A stretch of DNA of 64,000 nucleotides from Pseudoxanthomonas sp. PXM03 (GTDB lineage: Bacteria; Pseudomonadota; Gammaproteobacteria; Xanthomonadales; Xanthomonadaceae). Positions 1 to 8,501 of the stretch are shown one piece after another (within the stretch, counting starts at the first letter, position 1; each line of letters opens with the position of its first letter). A model generated the notes under the pieces. The model saw nothing but the letters and a program-made list of their open reading frames with translations. It did no database searches and was not told the origin of the DNA. A program made the position numbers and the translations under genes. Location: positions 30,565-94,564 of the forward strand of contig NZ_JACVAU010000006.1 of assembly GCF_014852005.1 (NCBI RefSeq). The letters are read 5' to 3'.

Positions 1-1
1 G

Positions 2-394
2 TTCCGCCTGCGCGCGATCGGCCACTCGCTGCAGCAGGCGTTCGAGCGCTACTACATCGCCATCTCGGTACTGGTGAAGAACGGCCCCGGCACGCTGGGT
101 GCCGCCGAGCTGGAGAGCCTATGCCAGCAGGCCGCACAGCGCCTGAGCCTGCTGTACGCGCCTGCCGCGCCGGAATTCTTCGACAAGACCCTGTTCCGCG
201 GCTTCATCCAGAAACTGCGCGAACTGAAGCTGGTCTGGCCCGACGAGAACAGCAAGCTGCTGTTCGACGAACGCCTGGATGCCTGGGCGCGCGACGCCAA
301 GGCCATTCTCGGCCGCGAACTGCGCCACACCATCGAGAAGGTCAGCCCGGAAGCCGCCAAACCGGCCGAGCCGACACCGACGCCGCAGGACTGA
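2..394 (+). CDS. plsB: glycerol-3-phosphate acyltransferase PlsB, C-terminal end (partial)
   Basis: The 5' end lies outside the window; 130 codons remain before a TGA stop. The visible protein starts FRLRAIGHSLQQAFERYY and contains APEFFDKTLFRGFIQKLREL, which match the end of the PlsB family: the post-catalytic helical part ending in an APEFFD..F..F...L block. PlsB is an inner-membrane enzyme that acylates sn-glycerol-3-phosphate from acyl-CoA or acyl-ACP as the first step of phospholipid synthesis. The catalytic HX4D motif lies upstream and cannot be checked. A short tail rich in Pro, Thr and Glu closes the protein. The gene converges on the acyltransferase gene at 481-1200. Confidence 0.85.
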   Translation, partial: FRLRAIGHSLQQAFERYYIAISVLVKNGPGTLGAAELESLCQQAAQRLSLLYAPAAPEFFDKTLFRGFIQKLRELKLVWPDENSKLLFDERLDAWARDAKAILGRELRHTIEKVSPEAAKPAEPTPTPQD

Positions 395-480
395 GGTCCT
401 GCTACTGGAAGCTGATGGTCATGCCCGCCGCATCATGCAGGGGCTGACCCGCCGGTTTCGTTTTCGCATGGCAGCGCCGC

Positions 481-1200
481 TCAGGACACCGCATTGAACG
501 AGCGCGTCAACCATGCCTTCGCCGGCAGCGCGCGCGAGGGATCGCGTATCAGGCGGTGCAGGGGCGAGCCGCATTCGGACAGATAGGGCTCGTCCTCGAT
601 CACCAGCACCATCCGCAACAGGTCCACGCCGCCCGGCAGGATGGCCGGGGGCAGGTATTCGCGGAAGCCATAGTGCTCGAACACATCGTGCAGGAACGGC
701 TCGCATGCCAGCAGGCAGAACTGGATGCGGTTTTCCTGCGCCCAGCGGTACGCTTCTTCCATCAACCGGTCCACCACCGGCTTGCTGCGCTGGTCGGCCT
801 GCACGGCGAAACGCGTACCCACCGCGACCTGCGCCAGGGGCCAGGAGCGCGCGAAGGCGTCGATCTGGAACAGGCTGCCGTACTCCACCTGCACGGCCAG
901 CGGCGCGAAGTCGTGCAGGCGCAGGGTGGCGATCGCCTGCGTACCCTTTTCCACCGCCAGCGTGGTGCCGCACGCGTCCAGACCGTCGGTGACACGCTTG
1001 CTCCGGTCGCCGAACTGGCCCCGCTCGTGGAAATACACCTCGCGCCGCAGGCGCGGCACGTCGCCCAGGGAATCGCCTGGCGCAAAGCGATGCGTGCGCA
1101 GGCCCAGCCCGGCCATCGCCTCGTCCGCCGACGCTGCCACCAGCCGTGCCTCGCGGGCCGACGATGGCGTGCGGTGATTGAACGGTTTGTCCTGCTCCAT
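481..1200 (-). CDS. N-acyltransferase of the autoinducer-synthase/FeeM-like type
   Basis: This 239-residue protein starts MEQDKPFNHR and has a GGGAG ribosome-binding site about 7 nt upstream of the ATG. It shows the layout of acyl-homoserine-lactone synthase-like and PEP-CTERM-associated N-acyltransferases: an LRREVYFHERGQFGD stretch near residue 55, then ATLRLHDF, then VGTRFAVQ and CEPFLHDVFEHYGFREY, the GNAT-like core that binds the acyl donor. These enzymes join fatty acyl groups from acyl-ACP or acyl-CoA to amino compounds. No exosortase gene is visible nearby, so the substrate is unknown. A longer reading frame to 1413 exists, but the extra part is Arg/Pro-rich and non-conserved in appearance. 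The family assignment is from remembered motifs and is moderately sure. Confidence 0.6.
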   Translation of the reverse strand: MEQDKPFNHRTPSSAREARLVAASADEAMAGLGLRTHRFAPGDSLGDVPRLRREVYFHERGQFGDRSKRVTDGLDACGTTLAVEKGTQAIATLRLHDFAPLAVQVEYGSLFQIDAFARSWPLAQVAVGTRFAVQADQRSKPVVDRLMEEAYRWAQENRIQFCLLACEPFLHDVFEHYGFREYLPPAILPGGVDLLRMVLVIEDEPYLSECGSPLHRLIRDPSRALPAKAWLTRSFNAVS

Positions 1201-1283
1201 GCCACTCCCTCGCCACGGCGCCGGAGGCGCACGCAGCCAGTCATTGGGAACCGCGGCGCCGGCAGGACGGCAAACGGTCGGTC

Positions 1284-1300
1284 GTAGGGAAAACCCCCAC
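1284..1300. promoter_or_regulatory. imperfect palindrome, possible operator upstream of the N-acyltransferase
   Basis: GTAGGG-aaaa-CCCCCAC forms an almost symmetric inverted repeat about 85 bp upstream of the acyltransferase ATG, inside a 276-bp non-coding stretch (1201-1476). The rest of that stretch holds nothing recognisable. A regulatory role is only suggested by symmetry and position. Confidence 0.25.
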
Positions 1301-1476
1301 GCCGGGAAATCAAGCAAGCATCGGGCCAACTGTGCCGATCGCTCCGGAAGAGAACCACGGGGGTCACGGACGGGTATTTCAGGCTTCTGGCGACCCCGAC
1401 GTGCGGGACGCACGCGTCCGCGCCGGCAGGGGGTGACGCACAGCGTCAGATCCGGGCTGTCGCGCGGCGCGCGGGC

Positions 1477-1683
1477 TCAGGCCGGCTCGTCGGGAATCAA
1501 CGCGCTCTCCAGCCGCGCGATGCAGTCCTTCAGCCACAACTTGCGCTTCTTCAGGCGCTTGATCGCCACCTCGTCGGCGTCGGCATCATCCACCAGGCGC
1601 GCGATCGCCTCGTCCAGCTCGCGGTGCTCGAGCTTGAGTTCGGTGACCTTCTGGGTGATGTCGGCGGGGTTGCTGATCTCCAC
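1477..1683 (-). CDS. DUF465 (YdcH/SlyX-like) small coiled-coil protein
   Basis: A 68-residue protein if translation starts at the GTG at 1683 ([10 protein letters not shown]); a TTG at 1734 would add 17 Pro-rich residues that look like upstream DNA. It is one helical hairpin: [15 protein letters not shown] followed by [19 protein letters not shown]. The H-x2-L-D and KKxKLxLKD pattern is typical of DUF465/YdcH proteins. These small cytoplasmic proteins are common in proteobacteria but have no agreed biochemical role. The gene is divergent from ttcA, with start sites within about 60 bp, so both promoters share this gap. Confidence 0.75.
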   Translation of the reverse strand: MEISNPADITQKVTELKLEHRELDEAIARLVDDADADEVAIKRLKKRKLWLKDCIARLESALIPDEPA

Positions 1684-1729
1684 GCGGCGAGCGTACACCG
1701 GCGGCGGCAAGGGCGTCACCGCACCCCGG

Positions 1730-1735
1730 TACAAT
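1730..1735 (+). promoter_or_regulatory. -10 box (TACAAT) for ttcA, leaderless-type
   Basis: TACAAT is followed by 7 nt and then the ttcA ATG at 1743. With the usual -10 to start-site spacing, transcription would begin at or next to the A of the ATG, giving a leaderless mRNA. No Shine-Dalgarno sequence is visible before the ATG. The same arrangement recurs before other genes in the window. Confidence 0.6.
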
Positions 1736-1742
1736 GACGTCC

Positions 1743-2657
1743 ATGAGTACCGTCCTGCCCTTGCCCGACCCCGTCCTGCGCCGCCCTGTCGCCGATCCGC
1801 GCCGCGCCGCGCACGAACAGGGCAAGCTGGCCAAGCGGTTGCGCCGCCAGGTGGGCCAGGCGATCGCCGACTTCGGCATGATCAAGGAGGGCGACAAGGT
1901 CATGGTGTGCCTGTCCGGCGGCAAGGACAGCTACACGATGCTGGACATCCTGCTGCAGCTCCAGAAGAAGGCGCCGGTCAGCTTCGAACTGGTCGCGGTC
2001 AACCTGGACCAGAAGCAGCCGGACTTTCCCGAGCACGTGCTGCCGGAATACCTGGAACGTGCGGGCGTGCCGTACCACATCATCGAGCAGGACACGTATT
2101 CGGTGGTCAGCCGGGTGATCCCGGAAGGCAAGACCATGTGTTCGCTGTGCTCGCGCCTGCGCCGTGGCGCGCTGTACAGCTACGCCGAGGAAAACGGCTT
2201 CACCAAGATCGCGTTGGGCCACCACCGCGACGACCTGGTGGCGACGTTCTTCCTGAACATGTTCTTCCACGCCAAGCTCTCCGGCATGCCGCCCAAGCTG
2301 CTGTCTGACAACGCCAAGCATGTGGTGATCCGCCCGCTGGCCTATGTGCGCGAAGGCGACATCGCCCAGTACGCCGAGGCGAAGTCATTCCCCATCATCC
2401 CCTGCAACCTGTGCGGCAGCCAGGAGAACCTGCAGCGCAAACAGGTCAAGAAGATGATGGATGCGTGGGAGCGCGAGACGCCCGGCCGCATCGAGACCAT
2501 CGCGCGCGCGCTGGGCGATATCCGCCCGTCGCAGCTCAGCGATCCGAACCTGTTCGATTTCCTCTCCCTGGGCCACCGCGACGGCGCCGCCTTGCCCGAT
2601 GCGCAGGCATGGCTGGCGGGCGAACCGCACCCCACCTCGGCGGACGAGGACACCTGA
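1743..2657 (+). CDS. ttcA: tRNA 2-thiocytidine(32) synthetase TtcA
   Basis: A 304-residue ATP-dependent PP-loop enzyme that thiolates cytidine 32 in certain tRNAs, including tRNA-Arg. The PP-loop SGGKDS is at residues 58-63. Two cysteine pairs, CSLC near residue 136 and CNLC near 223, are those expected for the Fe-S cluster and sulfur transfer. The LGHHRDD motif for adenylate formation is present. Length fits the family. The ATG at 1743 is preferred over the in-frame ATG at 1734 because a TACAAT -10 box ends 7 nt before it. The gene is monocistronic and is followed by a repeat element and rdgC. Confidence 0.95.
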   Translation: MSTVLPLPDPVLRRPVADPRRAAHEQGKLAKRLRRQVGQAIADFGMIKEGDKVMVCLSGGKDSYTMLDILLQLQKKAPVSFELVAVNLDQKQPDFPEHVLPEYLERAGVPYHIIEQDTYSVVSRVIPEGKTMCSLCSRLRRGALYSYAEENGFTKIALGHHRDDLVATFFLNMFFHAKLSGMPPKLLSDNAKHVVIRPLAYVREGDIAQYAEAKSFPIIPCNLCGSQENLQRKQVKKMMDAWERETPGRIETIARALGDIRPSQLSDPNLFDFLSLGHRDGAALPDAQAWLAGEPHPTSADEDT

Positions 2658-2672
2658 CCTCGCCACACGCCC

Positions 2673-2771
2673 GCCGTCATCCTGGCGAAAGCTGGATCCT
2701 TGCAGTTGCGCTCCAGCGGGCTGACGGACAGCAGAAGCAGAATGGATCCCGCCCTTGGCCGGGACGGCGGG
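2673..2771. repeat. imperfect inverted repeat element between ttcA and rdgC
   Basis: The left arm GCCGTCATCCTGGCGAAAGC (continuing to TGGATCC, 2673-2699) and the right arm around 2744-2771, starting GGATCCCGCCCTTGGCCGGG, are imperfect reverse complements flanking about 45 bp. The consensus resembles the CGTCATTCCCGCGAAAGCGGG dispersed repeats found in many proteobacterial genomes. It may fold after transcription and end the ttcA mRNA. Confidence 0.5.
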
Positions 2772-2819
2772 CAAAGCAACAACGCGCATCCCCCTCATTT
2801 ACCGGACCCTGATTCCCCG

Positions 2820-3722
2820 ATGTTCTTTCGCAACCTGACCCTGTTCCGCTTCCCGACTTCGCTGGATTTCTCCCAACTCGACGAACTGCTTCCCGAAGCC
2901 GTACTCAAACCGGTCGGCCCACTCGAACTGTCCTCGCGCGGTTTCATCTCGCCGTTCGGCCGCGGTGACGACACGTTGTCCCACCGCATCAACGACGCGA
3001 TCTGGCTGAGCGTGGGTGGCGAGGACAAGATCCTGCCCGGCGCCGTGGTCAACGACCTGCTGCAGAAGAAGCTGCAGGAAATCGAGGCGAAGGAAGGCCG
3101 CAAGCCCGGTGGCAAGACCCGCAAGCGACTGAAGGACGACCTGCTGCATGAACTGCTGCCGCGCGCCTTCGTCAAACCCTCGCGCACCGACGCGCTGATC
3201 GACCTGGAGCACGGCTTCATCGCCGTCGATGCGTCGTCGCGCAAGACCGGCGAGAACGTGGTGTCGGAAGTCCGACGCGCGCTGGGCAGCTTCCCCGCGC
3301 TGCCGCTGAATGCCGAAGTGGCGCCGCGCAGCGTGCTGACCGGCTGGATCGCCGGCGAACCGCTGCCGGAAGGCCTGTCGCTGGGCGAGGAGTGCGAGCT
3401 GAAGGACGCGATGGAAGGCGGCGCGGTGGTGAAGTGCCAGAACCAGGACCTGCAGAGCGACGAGATCGCCAAGCACCTGGACGCCGGCAAGCAGGTCACC
3501 AAGCTGGCGCTGGTGCTGGACGACCACGTGTCGTTCGTCCTCGGCGAGGACCTGATCGTGCGCAAGCTGAAGTTCCTCGACGGCGCGGTCGACCAGCTCG
3601 AGAACACCGAGCACGACGACCTGCGCGCCGAACTGGATGCCCGCTTCGCACTGATGTCCGGCGAGGTGAAGCGCCTGTTCCTGATGCTGGAGCACGCGCT
3701 CAAGCTCAGCAAGGCGGATTGA
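2820..3722 (+). CDS. rdgC: recombination-associated protein RdgC
   Basis: A 300-residue protein beginning MFFRNLTLFRFP, the conserved RdgC start; the in-frame upstream extension to 2700 is discarded because it lies in the repeat element. RdgC is a cytoplasmic, ring-forming double-stranded DNA-binding protein that restrains RecA loading during recombination and replication restart. Family hallmarks present are the early SSRGFISPFG block and a long Lys/Glu-rich helix near residues 82-105. The length equals the family norm. It stands alone between two intergenic elements. Confidence 0.93.
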   Translation: MFFRNLTLFRFPTSLDFSQLDELLPEAVLKPVGPLELSSRGFISPFGRGDDTLSHRINDAIWLSVGGEDKILPGAVVNDLLQKKLQEIEAKEGRKPGGKTRKRLKDDLLHELLPRAFVKPSRTDALIDLEHGFIAVDASSRKTGENVVSEVRRALGSFPALPLNAEVAPRSVLTGWIAGEPLPEGLSLGEECELKDAMEGGAVVKCQNQDLQSDEIAKHLDAGKQVTKLALVLDDHVSFVLGEDLIVRKLKFLDGAVDQLENTEHDDLRAELDARFALMSGEVKRLFLMLEHALKLSKAD

Positions 3723-3780
3723 GCCATCCAGGGAAGCGGGATCGGGTGCGGCTGAATCGCATCCGCCACCTCCAGCCCGC

Positions 3781-3807
3781 GCATGCCCACTACAATCGTG
3801 GGCATGC
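3781..3807. promoter_or_regulatory. perfect 10-bp palindrome enclosing a TACAAT -10 box
   Basis: GCATGCCCAC (3781-3790) and GTGGGCATGC (3798-3807) are exact reverse complements. The 7-nt centre TACAATC holds the -10 box (3791-3796) of the downstream metallopeptidase gene, whose ATG (3804) lies in the right arm. A dimeric repressor on this site would cover both the -10 and the start codon; alternatively the transcript start would fold. The in-frame ATG at 3783 lies in the left arm, upstream of the -10 box. Confidence 0.55.
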
Positions 3808-4592
3808 CTTCGCTGCACTCTCTCCTGATCGCCCGCGCGCCACGCAGCGTCGAGCGGGACACCATCACCCTGGAACTCGATGACGGACGCATACTTGACG
3901 TGCAACGCGTCCGTGATCCCCGTGCGAAGCGCCTCAAGCTCAGCATCGACGAGCGCGGTGCGCGGCTGACGCTTCCCCTGCGCGCCAGCCTGGTGGCGGG
4001 GGACCGCTTCCTGCAGCAACACCGCGACTGGCTCGCAGCGCAGCTCACCCGGCACGCGCCGGACGACGGGGACGACACCCTGGTGCCCGGCCGGACCGAT
4101 CGCCTGCCGCTGCGGGGCGAGTATCTGTCACTCCACTGGCACGAGGGCCGTTACGCGCGCATCGAGCGGGTCGGTGATGCGCTGCACATGCACACAACGT
4201 CGCGGACCAGTGCTGCCAGCCTGCAGCGCACCCTGCGTGCCTTCTATGAAGCGCAGGCGCGGGCCGACATCGGCCGCTGGCTGCCCGGTTATCTGGCGGG
4301 ATTGCCACGCGCGCCCCGTCAGATCCGGCTGAAGACCATGTCGTCCCAGTGGGGCTCACTGGCTCCCGACGGCACGCTGGCACTGGATCTGGCCCTCGTG
4401 CTGGGGCGGCCTTCGGCGTTCGAATACGTGCTCGTCCACGAGTTGTGCCACCTGCTGCAGGCCAACCATTCGCCGGCTTTCTGGCAGGAAGTGGAAGCGC
4501 GCTTCCCCGCCTGGCGCGACGAGCGCGCCTATTTCCATGCCGAGGGCCGCCGCCTGAAAGCGCGACTGCACAGGCTGCTGGCCACCCCCTGA
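3804..4592 (+). CDS. YgjP-like M48-type zinc metallopeptidase (DUF45/SprT-like)
   Basis: A 262-residue cytoplasmic protein. The zincin signature HELCH is at residues 212-216, inside the longer YgjP signature VHELCHLLQANHSPAFW, with the later Glu/His-containing helix following. The preceding SSQWGSLAPDGTLALDLALV stretch is also typical of YgjP/DUF45 proteins. The in vivo substrate of this family is not known. The ATG at 3804 is chosen because a TACAAT box ends 7 nt upstream, and the palindrome covering this start suggests specific control. It is monocistronic, with rdgC upstream and an unrelated membrane protein downstream. Confidence 0.85.
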   Translation: MPSLHSLLIARAPRSVERDTITLELDDGRILDVQRVRDPRAKRLKLSIDERGARLTLPLRASLVAGDRFLQQHRDWLAAQLTRHAPDDGDDTLVPGRTDRLPLRGEYLSLHWHEGRYARIERVGDALHMHTTSRTSAASLQRTLRAFYEAQARADIGRWLPGYLAGLPRAPRQIRLKTMSSQWGSLAPDGTLALDLALVLGRPSAFEYVLVHELCHLLQANHSPAFWQEVEARFPAWRDERAYFHAEGRRLKARLHRLLATP

Positions 4593-4738
4593 GACCGGCC
4601 TGCGAACCCGCAGACTTCCGGCGCCGATGTCCGGAATGAGACATGCGTCACGAATCAAGAAGACATGCCGGAGATGGCAGGTTCCGCACGGAGAGCGGGC
4701 CTGCACTCCGGCACCTCGTCTTCTCCGGTACCCGCCCA

Positions 4739-5338
4739 ATGACCCGTCCCGCCCCCTCGCGCGCGATTCCCGCGACCCCGGCCGCAACCGGGCCAGTCCG
4801 CCAGGCCGACACCGTGGCCTCGCTGAAAGCCTTTTCGCTGTACGCCATGCCAGGTTCGGAAACCGCCACCAGCCTCGCCGCGCGGCGCGCGCTGATGAGC
4901 CGGAAGGGTGTATCCGTGGAGGAGATCAGCGAGCGGGCGCGGGAACGCCGACGCACAGCCAGCCAGATCCAGCGATTCGATCGCCGCGCCAGACTGCTGG
5001 CATTGCTGGTGCCTGCCGCTGCGGCACTGGCCTGGGTTGGCAGCATCCAGAACTCCCTGCCCACCTTGTTGACCGGCTACGTCCTGTTGGCGCTGGCGGC
5101 GGTGGCGCTGCTCGCGCGGCTCACGCGCACGCCGGACGCCGCACGCCTTCCACTCGAGCAGTACTACCTGCCGGACGAGCAGCTGGCCAGCGCGGAAGAC
5201 ATCACCCTCCTGCGGCGACTGGCCCAGCAGGATCCCGAGCTCGACGCGGTCACCACGGCGTGGTGGCGCAGTACCGCGCCGATCCGCAAGGGCGACATCC
5301 GGCTGGCGCTGGATTTCCAGCGCGCCAAGCGCGGCTGA
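4739..5338 (+). CDS. hypothetical inner-membrane protein
   Basis: I do not recognise this family. The 199-residue product has an Ala/Pro-rich N-terminus, a cytoplasmic Arg-rich helical stretch (residues ~55-85), then two adjacent hydrophobic segments (about 88-104 and 108-126) forming a membrane hairpin, and a C-terminal soluble domain. That domain includes LEQYYLPDEQLASAEDITLL and ends with QDPELDAVTTAWWRSTAPIR. The acidic, Trp-containing tail looks conserved rather than random. Codon use is normal for the region. No clear ribosome-binding site precedes the ATG. It is convergent with the alpha/beta hydrolase, whose stop codon abuts. Confidence 0.6.
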   Translation: MTRPAPSRAIPATPAATGPVRQADTVASLKAFSLYAMPGSETATSLAARRALMSRKGVSVEEISERARERRRTASQIQRFDRRARLLALLVPAAAALAWVGSIQNSLPTLLTGYVLLALAAVALLARLTRTPDAARLPLEQYYLPDEQLASAEDITLLRRLAQQDPELDAVTTAWWRSTAPIRKGDIRLALDFQRAKRG

Positions 5339-6184
5339 TCACTGCCGCAGGAACGCCAGCATCCGTGCGGCGACCGCCGCCGGATCCTCCATGTGCAGGT
5401 GATGGGTGCCCGCCAGTACATGCAGGCGCCCATCGGGCAGCAGCGCGGCGCGCTGTGTCCGCAACGGTTCCGGGAAATAGGCTTGCGGCGGGTCCGCATA
5501 GATCACCGTGGTGGGGCATTCGATGCCTGCCACGAGACGCGCCAGCTGCGCCTCTGAAAGGCGCTGCGGCGTAGGCAGCGTCAGGCGCGGATCGCTGCTC
5601 CAGACGAAGCCGCCCTCCACGGGCCGGACGCCGCGCTCGACCAGCAACCGGGCGGCAGGCTCGCTCAACTGGTTTGCCTGCATGCGCGCGCGGACCGGCG
5701 CGGCCAGGTCGGTGAACACGCGCAGTTGCTTGCCCGGCAGCGCGCGCGCCGCGGCAATGGCTTCGCGCCATCGGTCGGCCGTGCGCTCGACGGTTTCGGC
5801 CAGCCCGCCCAGGGCTTCGATGGCTACCAGCCGGCGAACACGATCCGGAACGGACGCGGCCACCAGGCTCGCGATGCCGGCACCCATCGAGTGACCGAGC
5901 AGCGAGAACGTGTCCCATCCCAGCGCATCCGCGATGTCGAGCACGGCATTGACCGCCACGCCGCTGGTGTATTCCGCTCCCGGCGCCAGATGCGCACTGC
6001 GGCCGTGGCCCGGCAGGTCGGGCGCGGCCAGTTGCACCCCGGGCAGGTGGGCGGCCAACGGAATGAAGCTCGCCGCGTTGTCCAGCCAGCCATGCAGGGC
6101 GAGCACGCGCGGGCCGTCACCGCCGCCACGAAGTCCCGTGATCCGGCCCAGTGGAATGTCGACCTCGAACTCGCGCAACATCAT
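5339..6184 (-). CDS. alpha/beta-fold hydrolase
   Basis: A 281-residue cytoplasmic hydrolase. The oxyanion-hole motif HGW is at residues 31-33, DLPGHGRS at 56-63, the nucleophile elbow GHSMG with Ser99, an acid in the VIYADPP region, and a late His in [11 protein letters not shown]. The likely catalytic triad is therefore Ser-Asp-His. The substrate cannot be predicted. The start overlaps the hemH stop codon by 4 bp, so it is probably translated from the same transcript, but a role in haem metabolism is not implied by the protein itself. The gene ends directly against the convergent gene at 5338. Confidence 0.85.
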   Translation of the reverse strand: MMLREFEVDIPLGRITGLRGGGDGPRVLALHGWLDNAASFIPLAAHLPGVQLAAPDLPGHGRSAHLAPGAEYTSGVAVNAVLDIADALGWDTFSLLGHSMGAGIASLVAASVPDRVRRLVAIEALGGLAETVERTADRWREAIAAARALPGKQLRVFTDLAAPVRARMQANQLSEPAARLLVERGVRPVEGGFVWSSDPRLTLPTPQRLSEAQLARLVAGIECPTTVIYADPPQAYFPEPLRTQRAALLPDGRLHVLAGTHHLHMEDPAAVAARMLAFLRQ

Positions 6185-7143
6185 GCGTCGGTGCCGACGG
6201 CGCGCTGCGCCAGTGCCGCCAGCGCATCGGCATGGGCAGGATCGTCATTCAGGCAGGGCAGGTAGCGCAGCTCGCCACCGGCATGCGCGAATTCCTCGGC
6301 AAAGCCGATCCCCACCTCCTCCAGCGTTTCCAGACAGTCGACCGCGAAGCCGGGGCACACCACGTCCACCTTGCGTACCCCGCGCGCAGCGAGTTCGCGC
6401 AAGGTCACGTCGGTGGCAGGTTCCAACCAGCGTTCCTTGCCGAAGCGCGACTGGTAGGTCAGGGTCCATTCGTCGTCGCGCAATCCCAGCGCCTGCACGA
6501 TGGCGTGCGTGCTCGCTTGGCAGCGTTGCGGATACGGATCGCCATTGCGGGCAAGCCGCTGCGGCAGTCCGTGATATGAGAACAGCAGGTGCTCGCCGGC
6601 ACCGTTCGCCCGCCGCCACTGCCGGATCGATGCCGTCACGGCCGCCAGCCAGCCGGGGTCGACCGAGTAGTCCTCGATGAAATGCACCTCCAGCCCTGCG
6701 GCTTCCCGGGTGATCACATCGCGCACGGACTCGGTGGTGGTGGTGGAGTACTGCGGATACAGCGGCAGCACCACCACACGTTGCACCCCGGCGGCGCGCA
6801 TCGCCTCCAGGCGCGCGCCCACGGAGGGCTGCCCGTAACGCATCGCATCGACCACGTGCCAGTCCGGCAGCCGCGCCTGCACCGCTCCGGCCAGCCGACG
6901 GGTGTACACGGCGAGCGGCGAACCCTCCGGCATCCAGATGCTCGCGTACTTGGCTGCGGCCTTGGGACCGCGCAGCGGCAGGATCAGGAAATGCAGCAGC
7001 GGGCACCACAGCCAGCGGGTCAGCTGGACCACGCGATGGTCGTGCAGGAACTCGGACAGGTACCGGCGCACGGCGGGCGCCGTCGGCGCTTCCGGGGTGC
7101 CCAGGTTGACGGCGAGCAAGGCGGTGGGAGAGGTATCGGGCAT
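6181..7143 (-). CDS. hemH: ferrochelatase HemH
   Basis: A 320-residue ferrochelatase, which inserts Fe2+ into protoporphyrin IX in the last step of haem synthesis at the inner face of the membrane. Diagnostic stretches are [13 protein letters not shown] at the N-terminus, YPQYSTTTT near the substrate pocket, [11 protein letters not shown] with the metal-binding His, [13 protein letters not shown], and [15 protein letters not shown] with the catalytic Glu region. The ATG at 7143 is preferred over an upstream extension because the ferrochelatase N-terminus fits there. CACAAT lies 6 nt upstream, possibly another leaderless start. It overlaps the hydrolase gene by 4 bp and is divergent from the SYLF gene. 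Confidence 0.95.
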   Translation of the reverse strand: MPDTSPTALLAVNLGTPEAPTAPAVRRYLSEFLHDHRVVQLTRWLWCPLLHFLILPLRGPKAAAKYASIWMPEGSPLAVYTRRLAGAVQARLPDWHVVDAMRYGQPSVGARLEAMRAAGVQRVVVLPLYPQYSTTTTESVRDVITREAAGLEVHFIEDYSVDPGWLAAVTASIRQWRRANGAGEHLLFSYHGLPQRLARNGDPYPQRCQASTHAIVQALGLRDDEWTLTYQSRFGKERWLEPATDVTLRELAARGVRKVDVVCPGFAVDCLETLEEVGIGFAEEFAHAGGELRYLPCLNDDPAHADALAALAQRAVGTDA

Positions 7144-7313
7144 CCCGTTATTGTGGCAGAGCCGTGTACGCACACCGATCCGGAAATCCCATTGCAGCGA
7201 TCGACCTCGCGAACTGCGGCGAGCACCGTCCAGCGTCAGTGGCGATTCATCCATTCACGCCTATTTTCAAGCGATTGCAGTAACTTGCTGCCAATCCGCT
7301 TCTGGAGCCGCCC

Positions 7314-8171
7314 ATGAACCGCACGTCCCGCCGCCTGCTGCCGCCCACCGCCCTCGCGCTCGCCGCCGCCCTGTTCGCCGGGCAGGCCATCGCAGGTCCG
7401 AAGGAGGACGAGCGCGCGAACAACGCGGTGCGCGTGCTCAACGAAATCCAGCGCATTCCGGAGAACGGCATCCCCGACAAGCTGCTGGACGAAGGCAAGG
7501 CCATCATCGTCATCCCGGACACGCTCAAGGCGGGACTGGTGATCGGCGGCCGTCGTGGCCACGGCCTGATGTCGGTGAAAAGCGCCGATGGCAGCTGGTC
7601 GCAGCCGGTGTTCGTCAAGCTCACCGGCGGCAGCATCGGCTTCCAGGCCGGCGTGCAGTCTTCGGACGTGGTGCTGGTGTTCCGCAATGACCGCTCGCTG
7701 GACTCCATCGTCAATGGCAAGTTCACCCTGGGTGCGGATGCCGGCGTGGCGGCGGGTCCGGTGGGCCGCAATGCCAGTGCCGCCACCGATGGCCAGCTGA
7801 AGGCCGAAATCTGGTCGTGGTCGCGCGCGCGCGGCCTGTTCGCCGGCGTCGCACTGGATGGCGCCGTGCTGCAGATCGATGACGAGGCCAACACGTCGGT
7901 CTACGGCAGCGCCGCGACGCCACGCGCGATCTTCGAGAGCCGCGCCGGCCAGCCTTCCAGCGCCGTGGTCGGTTTCCGCGACCAGTTGGAAGAAGTCACC
8001 GAACTCGCGCGGGGCAATCGCGGCACCACGGGGACGTCCACGCAGGTAGCGGCGTCCACGCCCGCCCCCGTCACCGCACCGGTCGTGGTGGAAGCCCCCG
8101 CGCAGGCGCAGGGCTTCGAACCGGTGCAGGACGGCGAAGTACGCACCGAACCGCTGGACGGCAACCCGTAA
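7314..8171 (+). CDS. secreted SYLF-domain (YSC84-like) lipid-binding protein
   Basis: The 285-residue precursor has a clear signal peptide (MNRTSRRLL then a hydrophobic core, cleavage after QAIA at about residue 27). The mature protein carries a SYLF/YSC84 domain: IPDTLKAGLVIGGRRGHGLM, GGSIGFQAGVQSSDVVLVF, FTLGADAGVAAGPVGR and a WSRARGLFAGVALDG block. SYLF domains bind phosphoinositides or other phospholipids in eukaryotes; the bacterial role is unclear. The C-terminal 70 residues are Thr/Ala/Pro-rich and probably disordered. It lies directly upstream of tatA, but with its own 84-nt gap. Confidence 0.88.
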   Translation: MNRTSRRLLPPTALALAAALFAGQAIAGPKEDERANNAVRVLNEIQRIPENGIPDKLLDEGKAIIVIPDTLKAGLVIGGRRGHGLMSVKSADGSWSQPVFVKLTGGSIGFQAGVQSSDVVLVFRNDRSLDSIVNGKFTLGADAGVAAGPVGRNASAATDGQLKAEIWSWSRARGLFAGVALDGAVLQIDDEANTSVYGSAATPRAIFESRAGQPSSAVVGFRDQLEEVTELARGNRGTTGTSTQVAASTPAPVTAPVVVEAPAQAQGFEPVQDGEVRTEPLDGNP

Positions 8172-8255
8172 CGGAAGTAATGGGCGGTGGATCGCCATCC
8201 CGGCGGTCCGCCTGCGCTATCCTGAGCGCCCCGACTTTTCCAGCGAGTACACACC

Positions 8256-8477
8256 ATGGGCGGTTTGAGCATCTGGCATTGGATCATCGTGCTGGTGGTC
8301 GTGTTGCTCGTCTTCGGGACCAAGCGCCTGCGCAACGCCGGCCAGGACCTGGGCGAGGCGGTCAAGGGCTTCAAGAAGGGCATGAAGGACGACGACAAGC
8401 CGGCCGGCCAGTTGAACGACCAGTCGCGCACCGACGAGTCCAGCGCCGCCAAAGAGCGCGACCGCGACGCCAACTGA
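8256..8477 (+). CDS. tatA: Sec-independent translocase subunit TatA
   Basis: A 73-residue protein with one N-terminal membrane helix ([20 protein letters not shown]), the FG hinge followed by an amphipathic helix ([18 protein letters not shown]), and a short charged tail. TatA oligomers form the export path for folded twin-arginine proteins across the inner membrane. It is the first gene of a tatA-tatB-tatC operon, with 24 nt between tatA and tatB. Confidence 0.97.
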   Translation: MGGLSIWHWIIVLVVVLLVFGTKRLRNAGQDLGEAVKGFKKGMKDDDKPAGQLNDQSRTDESSAAKERDRDAN

Positions 8478-8501
8478 TCGCGCGGCATCGCGGCCGCGGC
8501 C

